Made by a program: the position numbers and the translations under genes. From contig JAJXRJ010000014.1 of NCBI GenBank assembly GCA_021629085.1, positions 1-49,375 on the forward strand: 49,375 bases of DNA, read 5' to 3'. The stretch's first letter is position 1, and each line of letters starts with the position of its first letter. Shown here one piece after another: positions 1-8,148 of the stretch. The DNA is from Oscillospiraceae bacterium. Its GTDB lineage: Bacteria; Bacillota; Clostridia; UMGS1810. The notes under the pieces were generated by a model that was given only the letters and a program-made list of their open reading frames with translations, was not told the DNA's origin and made no database searches.

Positions 1-22
1 CAAAAATTAACGGATAGCCGTT
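1..22 (-). terminator. Weak hairpin with U-tract downstream of rpmI
   Basis: On the minus strand a 5-bp stem (AACGG / CCGTT, plus-strand 9-13 and 18-22) with a 4-base loop is followed by AATTTTTG. It may be a weak terminator or a processing hairpin. In Firmicutes rplT normally follows rpmI. It is not inside this window, so the operon may continue past position 1 or end here. Confidence 0.3.
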
Positions 23-40
23 TTCTAAAAATAAAGCAGA

Positions 41-238
41 TTATTTGTATAAAATCAGCCGTTTGATGGTAGCCTCATTTGCTTTTGAAGCATAGGCAGC
101 TTTGCGAAGGCCCCGTTTCCGTTTGGTGGATTTTTTGGTTAAAATATGGCTGCGGTATGCCTGTCCCCTTTTTACTTTCCCCTTTTTGGTCAGGCCGAAC
201 CGTTTTGCAGCAGCTCTGTGTGTTTTAATTTTCGGCAT
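41..238 (-). CDS. rpmI: 50S ribosomal protein L35
   Basis: Small basic protein of the large ribosomal subunit, 65 residues, the usual length for L35. The N-terminus (MPKIKTHRAAAKRFGLT) and the Lys/Arg-rich centre are the L35 signature. The start is ATG at 238 with AAGGAGCG 8 bases upstream. It lies 57 bp downstream of infC in the same orientation, matching the conserved infC-rpmI-rplT operon, and would share the leader upstream of infC. rplT would be expected next, to the left of the window. Identification is secure. Confidence 0.97.
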   Translation of the reverse strand: MPKIKTHRAAAKRFGLTKKGKVKRGQAYRSHILTKKSTKRKRGLRKAAYASKANEATIKRLILYK

Positions 239-295
239 AATATACGCTCCTTCCGATTTTATATGATAAAACTCTTTAAAAATATAAAGACACTC

Positions 296-805
296 TTATT
301 TTGGTGCAACCACCATAGACATGTTCCGCCCTTCCAGTTTGGGGCGTTTTTCTGGTGTTGCAACTTCACTTAACGCCTCGGAAAACCGGTCTAGCAACGC
401 AACACCTAATGAGGAATGATTGACCTCCCGGCCGCGAAACCGAACAGTGATTTTCACCTTGTCACCAGATTTTAAAAATTTTATGGCATGATTAACTTTG
501 GTGTTAAAATCGTTGGTATCAATGGACGGCGAAAGGCGGATTTCTTTGATCGTAACAATATTTTGATTTTTCTTGGCCTCTCTGTCGCGCTTGGAAAGTT
601 CAAATTTATATTTTCCATAGTCCATGATCTTACACACCGGCGGGGTGGCCTGCGGTGCAATTTTCACCAAATCCAGGTTTCTGAAATCTGCTTTTTCCAT
701 GGCGGCAGAAAGCGAAACAATGCCGAGCTGTGCGCCGTCGGAATCAATCAGCCGGACTTCCTTATCCCTGATTTGCTCGTTAATCATCAAATCTTTATTA
801 CTGAT
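296..805 (-). CDS. infC: Translation initiation factor IF-3 (AUC start)
   Basis: IF-3 binds the 30S subunit, prevents premature subunit joining and proofreads start-codon selection. The protein is about 169 residues, with the N-terminal domain (MINEQIRDKEVRLID), the linker around KFELSKRDREAKK and the C-terminal domain containing VKITVRFRGREV. The most likely start is the rare codon ATC at 805-803, seven bases after GGAGGTG (819-813), giving the N-terminus (M)SNKDLMINEQ. The TTG at 790 and the ATG at 787 lie too far from this ribosome-binding site. AUU, AUC and AUA starts on infC are established in many bacteria and let IF-3 repress its own translation. It heads the infC-rpmI operon behind an L20-type leader. 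Confidence 0.95.
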   Translation of the reverse strand: MSNKDLMINEQIRDKEVRLIDSDGAQLGIVSLSAAMEKADFRNLDLVKIAPQATPPVCKIMDYGKYKFELSKRDREAKKNQNIVTIKEIRLSPSIDTNDFNTKVNHAIKFLKSGDKVKITVRFRGREVNHSSLGVALLDRFSEALSEVATPEKRPKLEGRNMSMVVAPK

Positions 806-819
806 GGCAAAACACCTCC

Positions 820-957
820 AAAAAATTGATAAAAGCGCAAAAATAAGCAGGCGAAATCCACCTGCTTATGCAACCGTTCAATAAGCTATTAACCTTACTG
901 GCATCAAGCGCCGCAAGGTGAGAAGTGGACTTCTACTTTATTTTCACACATTTTACA
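820..957 (-). promoter_or_regulatory. L20-type autoregulatory leader of infC-rpmI(-rplT)
   Basis: Leader RNA between the promoter at 964-992 and infC. It contains the segment AGTCCACTTCTCACCTTGCG on the minus strand, followed by the attenuator hairpin at 839-868. In Firmicutes the infC-rpmI-rplT leader is bound by excess L20, which favours termination. The position, size and terminal attenuator fit this class. The assignment rests on context and remembered conservation. A covariance-model search (Rfam L20_leader) would settle it. Confidence 0.65.
839..868 (-). terminator. Attenuator terminator in the infC leader
   Basis: The minus strand has an 8-bp perfect stem (TAAGCAGG / CCTGCTTA, plus-strand 844-851 and 861-868), a 9-base loop and then TTTTT. 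It sits about 20 bases upstream of the infC ribosome-binding site. It is therefore a leader attenuator and not an end-of-gene terminator. Confidence 0.8.
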
Positions 958-963
958 AAAAGT

Positions 964-992
964 AGTATACCCGACTTTTTCCAGTTTGTCAA
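964..992 (-). promoter_or_regulatory. Sigma-A promoter of the infC operon
   Basis: TTGACA (992-987), a 17-bp spacer and TATACT (969-964): near-consensus vegetative promoter. It begins immediately after the argH stop codon (1000-1002), so infC-rpmI is transcribed independently of argH. Confidence 0.85.
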
Positions 993-999
993 GCATTTT

Positions 1000-2379
1000 T
1001 TAAAAATTTTGGGATAAAAACGCCGCATCGCGCGCCAATGTCTCCAAAACCGCTTTTTTAGCAGGCCCGCCGGGCAAGGTTCGCGCGTTGACACAGGTGG
1101 AAAGTGAAATGGCGTCATAGATATCCGGCTCAATTTTTTCAGAGCAAGCGTGAAATTCCTCCATGGTAAATGCGTCCAGCGATTTTTGGTGTTTGGTGGC
1201 ATACAGCACCATTCGTCCCACCACCGCATGCGCCTCGCGAAACGGCACTCCCTTGCGCACCAGATAGTCAGCCACGTCGGTTGCATTGGTAAACCCGCCG
1301 CTTGCCCCCCGCTCCATCTGTTCAGTTTGAAACTTGGCAGTCTGAAGCATTTTTGTAAACACCGGAAGGCAGAGTTTTATGGTGTCCACCGCGTCAAACA
1401 CTGCCTCTTTGTCCTCCTGCATATCCTTGTTATAAGCGAGCGGAAGCCCCTTCATGGTGACAAGAAGCGCAATCAAATCCCCGTATACACGGCCGGTTTT
1501 TCCTCGTACCAGCTCTGCTACGTCGGGATTTTTTTTCTGCGGCATAATGGAGCTGCCGGTGCTGTAGGCATCATCCATCTCCACAAAGGAAAATTCATTG
1601 GAATTCCACAAAATGAGCTCTTCGCAAAACCGGCTTAGATGCATCATGATAAGCGAGAGCGCCGACAATAGCTCAATGACAAAGTCGCGGTCGGAAACGC
1701 CGTCCAGCGAATTGTAAGTAATATCGTCAAACCCCAGCTTTTGCGCCACAAATTTCCGGTCCAGCGGATAAGTCGTTCCAGCCAGCGCACCCGATCCCAG
1801 CGGCATAATATTGATCCGTTTCCGGCAGTCGCACAAGCGCTCGGCATCCCGCGCAAACATTTCAAAATAGGCGCAAAGATGATGGGCAAGTGTGATGGGC
1901 TGCGCTTTTTGTAAATGTGTGTAGCCAGGCATAATCGTATCGACATGCGATTTTGCAAGGGTTAATAAAACTTCAAGCAGCGCTTTTAACTGCATGCGGA
2001 TTTCATCTGTCTCATCCCTTAAATACATGCGCAAATCCAGCGCCACCTGGTCGTTGCGGCTCCGGCCGGTGTGCAGCTTTTTGCCCGCATCTCCAATGCG
2101 CTCGGTCAATATGGTTTCGATGTTCATGTGAATATCTTCGGCGTCCACCGAAAACTCCACCTTGCCCGCTTCAATCTCTTTTAAAATTTCGCCCAGCGTT
2201 TTGACAATCAGCGCACTGTCGTCTGACGGAATGACACCGCAGCGGCCCAGCATTTCAGCATGTGCCATGCTGCCCAAAATGTCTTGTTTATACATCCGTT
2301 TATCAAATCGGATGGACGAATTAAAATCGTTTACCTGTGCATCTGTGTTTTTTTCAAACCTTCCGCCCCAAAGTTTCAA
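1000..2379 (-). CDS. argH: Argininosuccinate lyase
   Basis: Last step of arginine synthesis: cleaves argininosuccinate to arginine and fumarate. The 459-residue length is typical. Visible family features are the N-terminal MKLWGGRF, the substrate-binding segment TGRSRNDQVALDLR, and the fumarase/aspartase signature GSSIMPQKKNPD near residue 274. The start is TTG at 2379, preceded by AGGGGG at suitable spacing. It has its own promoter (2412-2440). No argG is adjacent, which is unusual since argG-argH is the common pair, so argG must be elsewhere. Confidence 0.97.
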   Translation of the reverse strand: MKLWGGRFEKNTDAQVNDFNSSIRFDKRMYKQDILGSMAHAEMLGRCGVIPSDDSALIVKTLGEILKEIEAGKVEFSVDAEDIHMNIETILTERIGDAGKKLHTGRSRNDQVALDLRMYLRDETDEIRMQLKALLEVLLTLAKSHVDTIMPGYTHLQKAQPITLAHHLCAYFEMFARDAERLCDCRKRINIMPLGSGALAGTTYPLDRKFVAQKLGFDDITYNSLDGVSDRDFVIELLSALSLIMMHLSRFCEELILWNSNEFSFVEMDDAYSTGSSIMPQKKNPDVAELVRGKTGRVYGDLIALLVTMKGLPLAYNKDMQEDKEAVFDAVDTIKLCLPVFTKMLQTAKFQTEQMERGASGGFTNATDVADYLVRKGVPFREAHAVVGRMVLYATKHQKSLDAFTMEEFHACSEKIEPDIYDAISLSTCVNARTLPGGPAKKAVLETLARDAAFLSQNF

Positions 2380-2411
2380 TGCAAATTCCCCCTGCTTATT
2401 GTTCTTGCACT

Positions 2412-2440
2412 ATTTTACCTTATTTTGCCGGCATTTGCAA
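2412..2440 (-). promoter_or_regulatory. Promoter of argH
   Basis: TTGCAA (2440-2435), a 17-bp spacer and TAAAAT (2417-2412), about 30 bases upstream of the argH ribosome-binding site. It lies just downstream of the EF-G-like gene's terminator. Confidence 0.65.
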
Positions 2441-2450
2441 TCTTTTTTAT

Positions 2451-2476
2451 AAAAAAAGACGGCTTAAAAAGCCGTC
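2451..2476 (-). terminator. Intrinsic terminator of the EF-G-like gene
   Basis: 8-bp stem GACGGCTT / AAGCCGTC (2458-2465 and 2469-2476), 3-base loop, then seven U on the minus strand (2457-2451). Strong rho-independent terminator a few bases after the stop of the minus-strand EF-G-like gene. Confidence 0.9.
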
Positions 2477-2483
2477 CATATTT

Positions 2484-4556
2484 TTACGCTTTGTTTTTCT
2501 TGCTTTCCTCAATTACTTTTTCGCAAATGTTATGCGGTGCCTCTTCATAGTGGGAAAACACGAACTTGAAGCTGCCCCGCCCATTGGTGAGCGCACGCAG
2601 GTCAATGGCGTATTTTGCCATTTCACTCACAGGCACCTCTGCCTCCACCTCGGTCATATCCTTTTCCATGGGGTTCATGCCTAAAATGCGGCCCCGCCGC
2701 TTGTTGATATCGCCCACAATATCGCCGGTATAGCTGTTTTTCGCCCACACCTTTAGGGTGCCGATGGGTTCTAAAAGAACCGGGTTTGCCTGGGCAAGCC
2801 CCGCCTTATAGGCCAGATTTGCAGCGGTTTTAAACGCCATTTCTGACGAGTCAACGCTATGGTAAGAACCGTCCACCAGTGTGGCCTTTAAGTTGACCAC
2901 AGGATACCCTGCCAAAACGCCGTGTTGGATGCTGTCACGCAATCCCTTTTCCACAGCCGGGAAATAGTTTTTGGGCACGCTGCCGCCAAAAATTTTCTCT
3001 TCAAATACCAAATCCTCGCTCTCGCACGGTTCAAATTCAATCCATACGTGGCCGTACTGTCCATGTCCGCCCGATTGCTTTTTGTGCTTGCCTTCCACCT
3101 TCACCTTCTTTTTAATGGTTTCGCGGTAAGCAACTTTGGGCTCTGCCAAATCAACGCCCACGCCAAATTTTGTCTGCAATTTGTTGACAATGATATTTAA
3201 GTGCTGCTCACCCGTGCCCGAAACAATGGTTTCATGTGTTTCTGCATTTTGTTCCACTTTAAAGGTTGGATCTTCCTCCAAAAGCCGGTTGAGCCCTGTG
3301 CTGATTTTTTCCTCGTCGCCCTTTGCCTTAGGCAGAATGGTCAGCGAGAGCACTGGTTCAGGGAAAGCAAGCGGTTTGAGTACAACTGGGTCTTTGGGGC
3401 TGCAAAGGGTGTCGGAGGTGTCTGTATAGAGCAGCTTTGTGGTTGCGCCAATGTCACCTGCATAGAGCTTTGGCACCTCTATCTGTTTTTTCCCGCGCAG
3501 GACAAAGAGTTTTCCAATCCTTTCATTTTCCTCTTTGTTGGCATTATATACTGCACTGTCTGCGCAAATGGTACCGGAAACCACTCGGAAAATGGACATT
3601 TTTCCAATGTATGGATCCACAATTGTTTTAAATACCCTTGCACACAGCGGCTTGCCGCGGTCAAAGGAAAGCGTTATTTCATCGCCGGTTTTGGGATTGA
3701 CGCCTAAGATCGGCGCGCACTCGTCGGGTGCCGGCAGGTAAGAAACGATAAAATCCAGCAAAGTTTCCACACCGATGTTTAAAGCGACGGAACCGCAAAG
3801 CACCGGTACGATACTTCCATCTTTAATACCGCTCTTTACCGCGCTGTCCACTTCTTGCTGGGTAAATGCATCGCCATTAAAATATTTCTCCATCAGCTCT
3901 TCGCTGACCTCGGCTACCGCCTCCATCAGCATTTCACGGCTCTCATCCGCAATATCCTTCATATCATCCGGGATTTCTTTATATGTAATGCCGCTTTGCT
4001 CAAACATTTTTGCCTTCATTTTTACAACATCTATAAAACCAATCAGGTCGTCGCCGTTTTTAATGGGATAAAAAAGCGGCGCGACGGATTTTCCAAAGTT
4101 ATCTTTTAACTGTGCAACCACATTTGCATAATTTGCTTTTGCATCATCTAGCTTGTTGACAAAAAATACAGCCGGCAGCCCTTTTTGTGCCGCCATATCC
4201 CACGCCTTTTCCGTTCCAGCGGAAACACCGGATTTCCCGCTGACCATGATAACTGCAGAATCACATGCGTCAAGACCTTCGATTTGCTCTCCAACAAAAT
4301 CAAAATATCCCGGCGTATCAACAAGATTGATTTTTACGCCTTTCCAAGTAAGCGGAGCGATGGCGGTGTTGATTGAGATTTTCCGTTTTATCTCTTCGGG
4401 GTCGTAATCGGATACCGTATTCCCGTCCAAAACCTTTCCAAGCCGGTCAATGGCCTTTGCTTTGAACAGCAAGGCCTCGCACATGGAGGTTTTGCCTGCA
4501 TTGCCATGAGAAATGAGGCAAACATTTCTCATGTCCTTTGTTGCAAAATCATACAT
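2484..4556 (-). CDS. EF-G-like translational GTPase (EF-G paralogue)
   Basis: 690-residue protein with the domain order of elongation factor G. The N-terminal GTPase has a P-loop variant SHGNAGKTS near residues 16-24, DTPG near residue 80 (DTPGYFDF) and NKLD in place of the NKMD usual for EF-G. Domains II-V follow, including HGQYGHVWIEFEP in domain IV and the C-terminal RALTNGRGSF. The P-loop lacks the AHIDAGKTT wording of canonical EF-G, so this is probably the second, divergent EF-G class found in many Clostridia. Its role, translocation or ribosome rescue/recycling, cannot be told from sequence. ATG start with AAAGGAGG 8 bases upstream. It stands alone, away from the str operon where canonical fusA sits. 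Confidence 0.9.
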   Translation of the reverse strand: MYDFATKDMRNVCLISHGNAGKTSMCEALLFKAKAIDRLGKVLDGNTVSDYDPEEIKRKISINTAIAPLTWKGVKINLVDTPGYFDFVGEQIEGLDACDSAVIMVSGKSGVSAGTEKAWDMAAQKGLPAVFFVNKLDDAKANYANVVAQLKDNFGKSVAPLFYPIKNGDDLIGFIDVVKMKAKMFEQSGITYKEIPDDMKDIADESREMLMEAVAEVSEELMEKYFNGDAFTQQEVDSAVKSGIKDGSIVPVLCGSVALNIGVETLLDFIVSYLPAPDECAPILGVNPKTGDEITLSFDRGKPLCARVFKTIVDPYIGKMSIFRVVSGTICADSAVYNANKEENERIGKLFVLRGKKQIEVPKLYAGDIGATTKLLYTDTSDTLCSPKDPVVLKPLAFPEPVLSLTILPKAKGDEEKISTGLNRLLEEDPTFKVEQNAETHETIVSGTGEQHLNIIVNKLQTKFGVGVDLAEPKVAYRETIKKKVKVEGKHKKQSGGHGQYGHVWIEFEPCESEDLVFEEKIFGGSVPKNYFPAVEKGLRDSIQHGVLAGYPVVNLKATLVDGSYHSVDSSEMAFKTAANLAYKAGLAQANPVLLEPIGTLKVWAKNSYTGDIVGDINKRRGRILGMNPMEKDMTEVEAEVPVSEMAKYAIDLRALTNGRGSFKFVFSHYEEAPHNICEKVIEESKKNKA

Positions 4557-4883
4557 CTACACTTCCTCCTTTACATACTTTTGGCATACATCCTAAAGCT
4601 GTGTGTCTACACAAAATTCAGAATATATATAAAATTCGAGTTTGAATCTTTTTTTCCTTCCTATTATAAAAAGCAAAATCACCAATCTTTGCACCTTTTT
4701 TATGTGCAAAAGCAACAAATATTAAAATAAATCTTTTCTATTTTCAACACTTTCCACCAAAAACAACAAAAATTTACCGGTCATACATGCGTCTTTTTCT
4801 GGCTATATTCAAAAAACCCCTTTACAAATTTAGAATTTTATTGTAGTGTATAATGTAAAAGGCATGTTTGGAGGTGGCACAAA
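4557..4883. other. Divergent intergenic region, EF-G-like gene / dprA
   Basis: 327 bp, A+T-rich, no convincing gene. On the minus strand a TATAAT (4668-4663) lies upstream of the EF-G-like gene but lacks a good -35. A 7-bp hairpin (TTTGCAC / GTGCAAA, about 4688-4709) sits just upstream of it. On the plus strand TATAAT (4849-4854) precedes dprA. The nearest -35-like hexamer, TTTACA (4821-4826), is 22 bp away, which is too far for a standard promoter. Both promoter calls are weak. Confidence 0.4.
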
Positions 4884-6002
4884 TTGGAAAGTGTGAAGTA
4901 TTGGCTGTGGCTGACCGTCAAGGTGGGGCTCAATCATAAAAAAATAAAAGCGCTGCTTGACACATTTCAAACTGTAGAAGGAATTTTCCGTGCAAAACCC
5001 AACCAGTTTTTACCGCTGAAGTTTTTAAGCGACAGTGAAATGAACTTGCTGTCAAACAAAGACCTGTCCGGCCTGGACGCATTTTTGGATGTGCTTCACA
5101 AAAACAGTGTAAAAATCGTTACCATTGACATGGACGAGTATCCAGGTATGCTAAAATATATTACCGATCCGCCTTACCTATTGTATTGCCGCGGACGGTT
5201 CATCAATTTAAACAGCCACCTGTGTATTGCCATGGTGGGCTCCAGAACGCCTACGGGTTATGGCACAACTGTGGCGCGGGAGCTGGCATACAACGTTGCC
5301 AAAAATGGCATAATGATTGTGAGCGGGATGGCAGACGGCATTGATTCGTGTGCGCATTTGGGCGCATTAGACGCCGGCATGCCCACTGTGGCCGTACTTG
5401 GCTGCGGTGTCAACCGGGTTTATCCCGCCTCCAACGCATCCCTTATGCGCCGCATTATGGAAACCGGCATGGTAATCAGCGAATATCCGCCCAACACCGA
5501 GCCTTTAAAGCACCACTTTCCACAGAGAAACCGCATTATCAGCGGCCTTTCGGTGGGCACGGTTGTGGTAGAGGCCAATATCAGCAGCGGATCACTCATC
5601 ACCGCGCGCCTCGCCTATGAAAATAACCGCGATGTGTTTGCCGTACCGGGCAACATCAACAACCTGCGCGCCAAAGGCACCAACCAGCTTTTAAAAGATG
5701 GCGCCATATTTGTCACCTGTGCAGAAGATATTGTGGAGCCATACCGGCAAAAATATTCGGCGTTTTTAAATACGTCGTTTGACAATCCAAAAGAGCAGGA
5801 AAAAGACCGGGAATCCGCCGATACGCTAAACGAAATGGAACGCAAGATTTTAGCGGTATTAGACGGCGAACCATTACATGTCGACCGCATCTGCGACAAA
5901 CTCGGCATTGGCGCGGCAGTGCTCTCCGGGCCGCTTTTGCAGCTTGAAATTAAAGGTAAAATCGTATGCTACCCGGGTAATTGCTACGGCATATCCGTAT
6001 AA
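4884..6002 (+). CDS. dprA: DNA-processing protein DprA/Smf
   Basis: Binds incoming single-stranded DNA and loads RecA during natural transformation; many non-competent Firmicutes keep it. 372 residues. There is an N-terminal helical region, then the Rossmann-type core with MVGSRTPTGYG, VSGMADGIDSCAHLGAL and the VFAVPGNI segment. A C-terminal winged-helix domain covers roughly the last 60 residues (LNEMERKILAVLDGE onward). The start is TTG at 4884, seven bases after GGAGGTG. It is followed by topA after 40 bp, the common Firmicute order dprA-topA-trmFO. Confidence 0.96.
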   Translation: MESVKYWLWLTVKVGLNHKKIKALLDTFQTVEGIFRAKPNQFLPLKFLSDSEMNLLSNKDLSGLDAFLDVLHKNSVKIVTIDMDEYPGMLKYITDPPYLLYCRGRFINLNSHLCIAMVGSRTPTGYGTTVARELAYNVAKNGIMIVSGMADGIDSCAHLGALDAGMPTVAVLGCGVNRVYPASNASLMRRIMETGMVISEYPPNTEPLKHHFPQRNRIISGLSVGTVVVEANISSGSLITARLAYENNRDVFAVPGNINNLRAKGTNQLLKDGAIFVTCAEDIVEPYRQKYSAFLNTSFDNPKEQEKDRESADTLNEMERKILAVLDGEPLHVDRICDKLGIGAAVLSGPLLQLEIKGKIVCYPGNCYGISV

Positions 6003-6042
6003 AATCAATCCGCCGGGCAACCGGCACAGATGGAGGTATTAC

Positions 6043-8148
6043 ATGGCAACCAAAAAAGCCCCTGCAAAAAAGGGGAAGCTCGTCATTGTAGAGTCACCGG
6101 CCAAAGCCGGCACCATAAAAAAATATTTGGGGAAAGACTACAGCGTCATGGCCAGTATGGGCCACCTGGTCGATTTGCCCAAAAGCCAGATGGGCATTGA
6201 TGTGGAAAATAATTTTACGCCCAAATACATCACCATCCGCGGCAAGGCTGACCTTGTCAACGGGTTAAAAAAAGAGGCAAAAAACAGTGCAAAAGTGTAT
6301 CTTGCAACCGACCCCGACCGCGAGGGCGAAGCAATTTCATGGCATCTTGCAAATTTATTGGGCATCAAAGAAGGGGAAAAATGCCGGGTGACGTTTAATG
6401 AAATCACCAAGTCCGCCGTGACTGCGGCAATGAAAACCCCGCGGGAAATTGATTCCAATCTGGTAGATGCCCAGCAGGCCCGGCGCGTGCTAGACCGGCT
6501 GGTGGGCTATAACATCAGCCCGCTTTTGTGGAAAAAAGTGAAAAAGGGCCTCAGCGCCGGCCGTGTACAGTCAGTGGCGGTGCGCCTGGTGTGTGACCGC
6601 GAAAATGAAATTAAGGCGTTTATCCCGGAAGAATATTGGGCTTTAGACGCGCATCTTATAAAAGACCGCAAAAACTTTGTCGCAAAATTTTACGGCAAAA
6701 ACGGCAAAAAGCTGGAGCTCAAAAACGAGGCACAAACTGCCGAAATTGTAAAAGCGCTGGACGGCGCAAGCTATGTTGTAACCGACGTGAAACAGACAGA
6801 AAAACAGCGCAACCCCGCTCCGCCGTTTACCACCAGCACCTTGCAGCAGGAGGCCGCGCGAAAGCTCGGCTTTACGACCAAACGCACCATGCAGGCCGCA
6901 CAGCAGCTCTACGAAGGGATTAATGTCAGCGGCAGGGGCGCGGTGGGCCTTATCACCTATATGCGTACTGATTCACTCCGCATTTCTGCTGAGTCGCAGG
7001 CGGCGGCAAGGGCGTTTATTGCACAAAATTATGGAGACGCCTATGTGCCTAAAACACCGCGGTTTTACAAAACGAAAAAGGATGCACAGGACGCGCATGA
7101 AGCCATCCGCCCCACATCTATGGAATATGCGCCGTCCAAAATCAAAGAGCGGCTGTCAAGCGACCAGTTTAAGCTGTATAAGCTCATCTGGGAGCGTTTT
7201 TTAGCAAGCCAGATGACCAATGCTGTATACGACGCTGTGGCGGTGACCATTGATGCAAACGGCTATACCTTCCGTGCAAACGGCTCTACCGTAAAATTTG
7301 CCGGGTTTACCCTGTTGTATATCGAGGGCAACGACCAGCAGGAAGAGGCGGAAAAAAAGCTTCCCAATTTGGAAAAAGGCGATATACCTGCACTAAAAGA
7401 GCTCAAGCCTGAACAAAAATTCACCCAGCCGCCAGCGCGCTACACCGAGGCCAGCCTTATCCGCGCGCTGGAAGAAAAGGGCATTGGACGCCCCAGCACC
7501 TACTCCCCCACCATCACCACCATCATCGCCCGCGGCTATATTATCCGGAAAAAAAAGCTTTTGGTGCCCACCGAGCTTGGCATGATTGTGACCGACTTGA
7601 TGCGGGAGCACTTTGAAAAAATTGTGGACGTCACCTTTACTGCAAATATGGAAAACGACCTGGATAAAATTGCGGACGGCGACGTGGACTGGCACAAGGT
7701 AATTGCTGAATTTTACGGCCCATTTAATCAAACCGTCAAAAAAGCGGAAGAAGAAATTGGGAATGTAGAGCTAAAGGATGAGGTTTCGGACGTCCAGTGC
7801 GAAAAGTGCGGACGGATGATGGTGTATAAGCACGGGCGGTTCGGTAAATTCCTCGCCTGTCCAGGGTTCCCGGAATGCCGCAATGCAAAGCCGATCGTAA
7901 AAGAAATTGGCGTGCCCTGCCCGGAGTGCGGCGCAAAGGTAATTGAAAAGAAAACCAAAACCGGGAAATTATTTTTTGGATGTGAACGTTACCCCGCGTG
8001 CACATTTACCAGCTGGGATAAACCGCTTACGGAAAAATGTCCCAAATGCGGCGGCGTGATGTATCAGCGGATGGGACGGTTTAAGGGCAAATACTGCCCT
8101 GTCTGCACCCCCAAAAAGGAAAAGGCGAAAGAGGCAACCACCAAATGA
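6043..8148 (+). CDS. topA: DNA topoisomerase I
   Basis: Type IA topoisomerase relaxing negative supercoils, 701 residues. The Toprim domain is at the N-terminus (KLVIVESPAKAGTI, residues 12-25; DPDREGEA carries the acidic metal-binding residues). The catalytic tyrosine is Tyr306 in GLITYMRTDS. Three C-terminal zinc-ribbon units carry CEKCG...CPGFPEC, CPECG...CERYPAC and CPKCG...CPVC. The start is ATG at 6043 with GGAGG at 6032-6036, not the upstream in-frame codons that run back into dprA. The stop overlaps the trmFO start by 4 bp, implying translational coupling. Confidence 0.97.
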   Translation: MATKKAPAKKGKLVIVESPAKAGTIKKYLGKDYSVMASMGHLVDLPKSQMGIDVENNFTPKYITIRGKADLVNGLKKEAKNSAKVYLATDPDREGEAISWHLANLLGIKEGEKCRVTFNEITKSAVTAAMKTPREIDSNLVDAQQARRVLDRLVGYNISPLLWKKVKKGLSAGRVQSVAVRLVCDRENEIKAFIPEEYWALDAHLIKDRKNFVAKFYGKNGKKLELKNEAQTAEIVKALDGASYVVTDVKQTEKQRNPAPPFTTSTLQQEAARKLGFTTKRTMQAAQQLYEGINVSGRGAVGLITYMRTDSLRISAESQAAARAFIAQNYGDAYVPKTPRFYKTKKDAQDAHEAIRPTSMEYAPSKIKERLSSDQFKLYKLIWERFLASQMTNAVYDAVAVTIDANGYTFRANGSTVKFAGFTLLYIEGNDQQEEAEKKLPNLEKGDIPALKELKPEQKFTQPPARYTEASLIRALEEKGIGRPSTYSPTITTIIARGYIIRKKKLLVPTELGMIVTDLMREHFEKIVDVTFTANMENDLDKIADGDVDWHKVIAEFYGPFNQTVKKAEEEIGNVELKDEVSDVQCEKCGRMMVYKHGRFGKFLACPGFPECRNAKPIVKEIGVPCPECGAKVIEKKTKTGKLFFGCERYPACTFTSWDKPLTEKCPKCGGVMYQRMGRFKGKYCPVCTPKKEKAKEATTK

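Noticed and set aside
785..790. TTG 790 / ATG 787 as infC start
   Set aside because: 22 or more bases from the only good ribosome-binding site, and the resulting protein lacks the usual SNKDL- residues.
4821..4854. TTTACA / TATAAT pair as the dprA promoter
   Set aside because: Spacer is 22 bp, outside the usual 15-19 bp.
5878..6042. Extended N-terminus of topA overlapping dprA
   Set aside because: No ribosome-binding site and no similarity to the family N-terminus; ATG 6043 with GGAGG gives the standard start.
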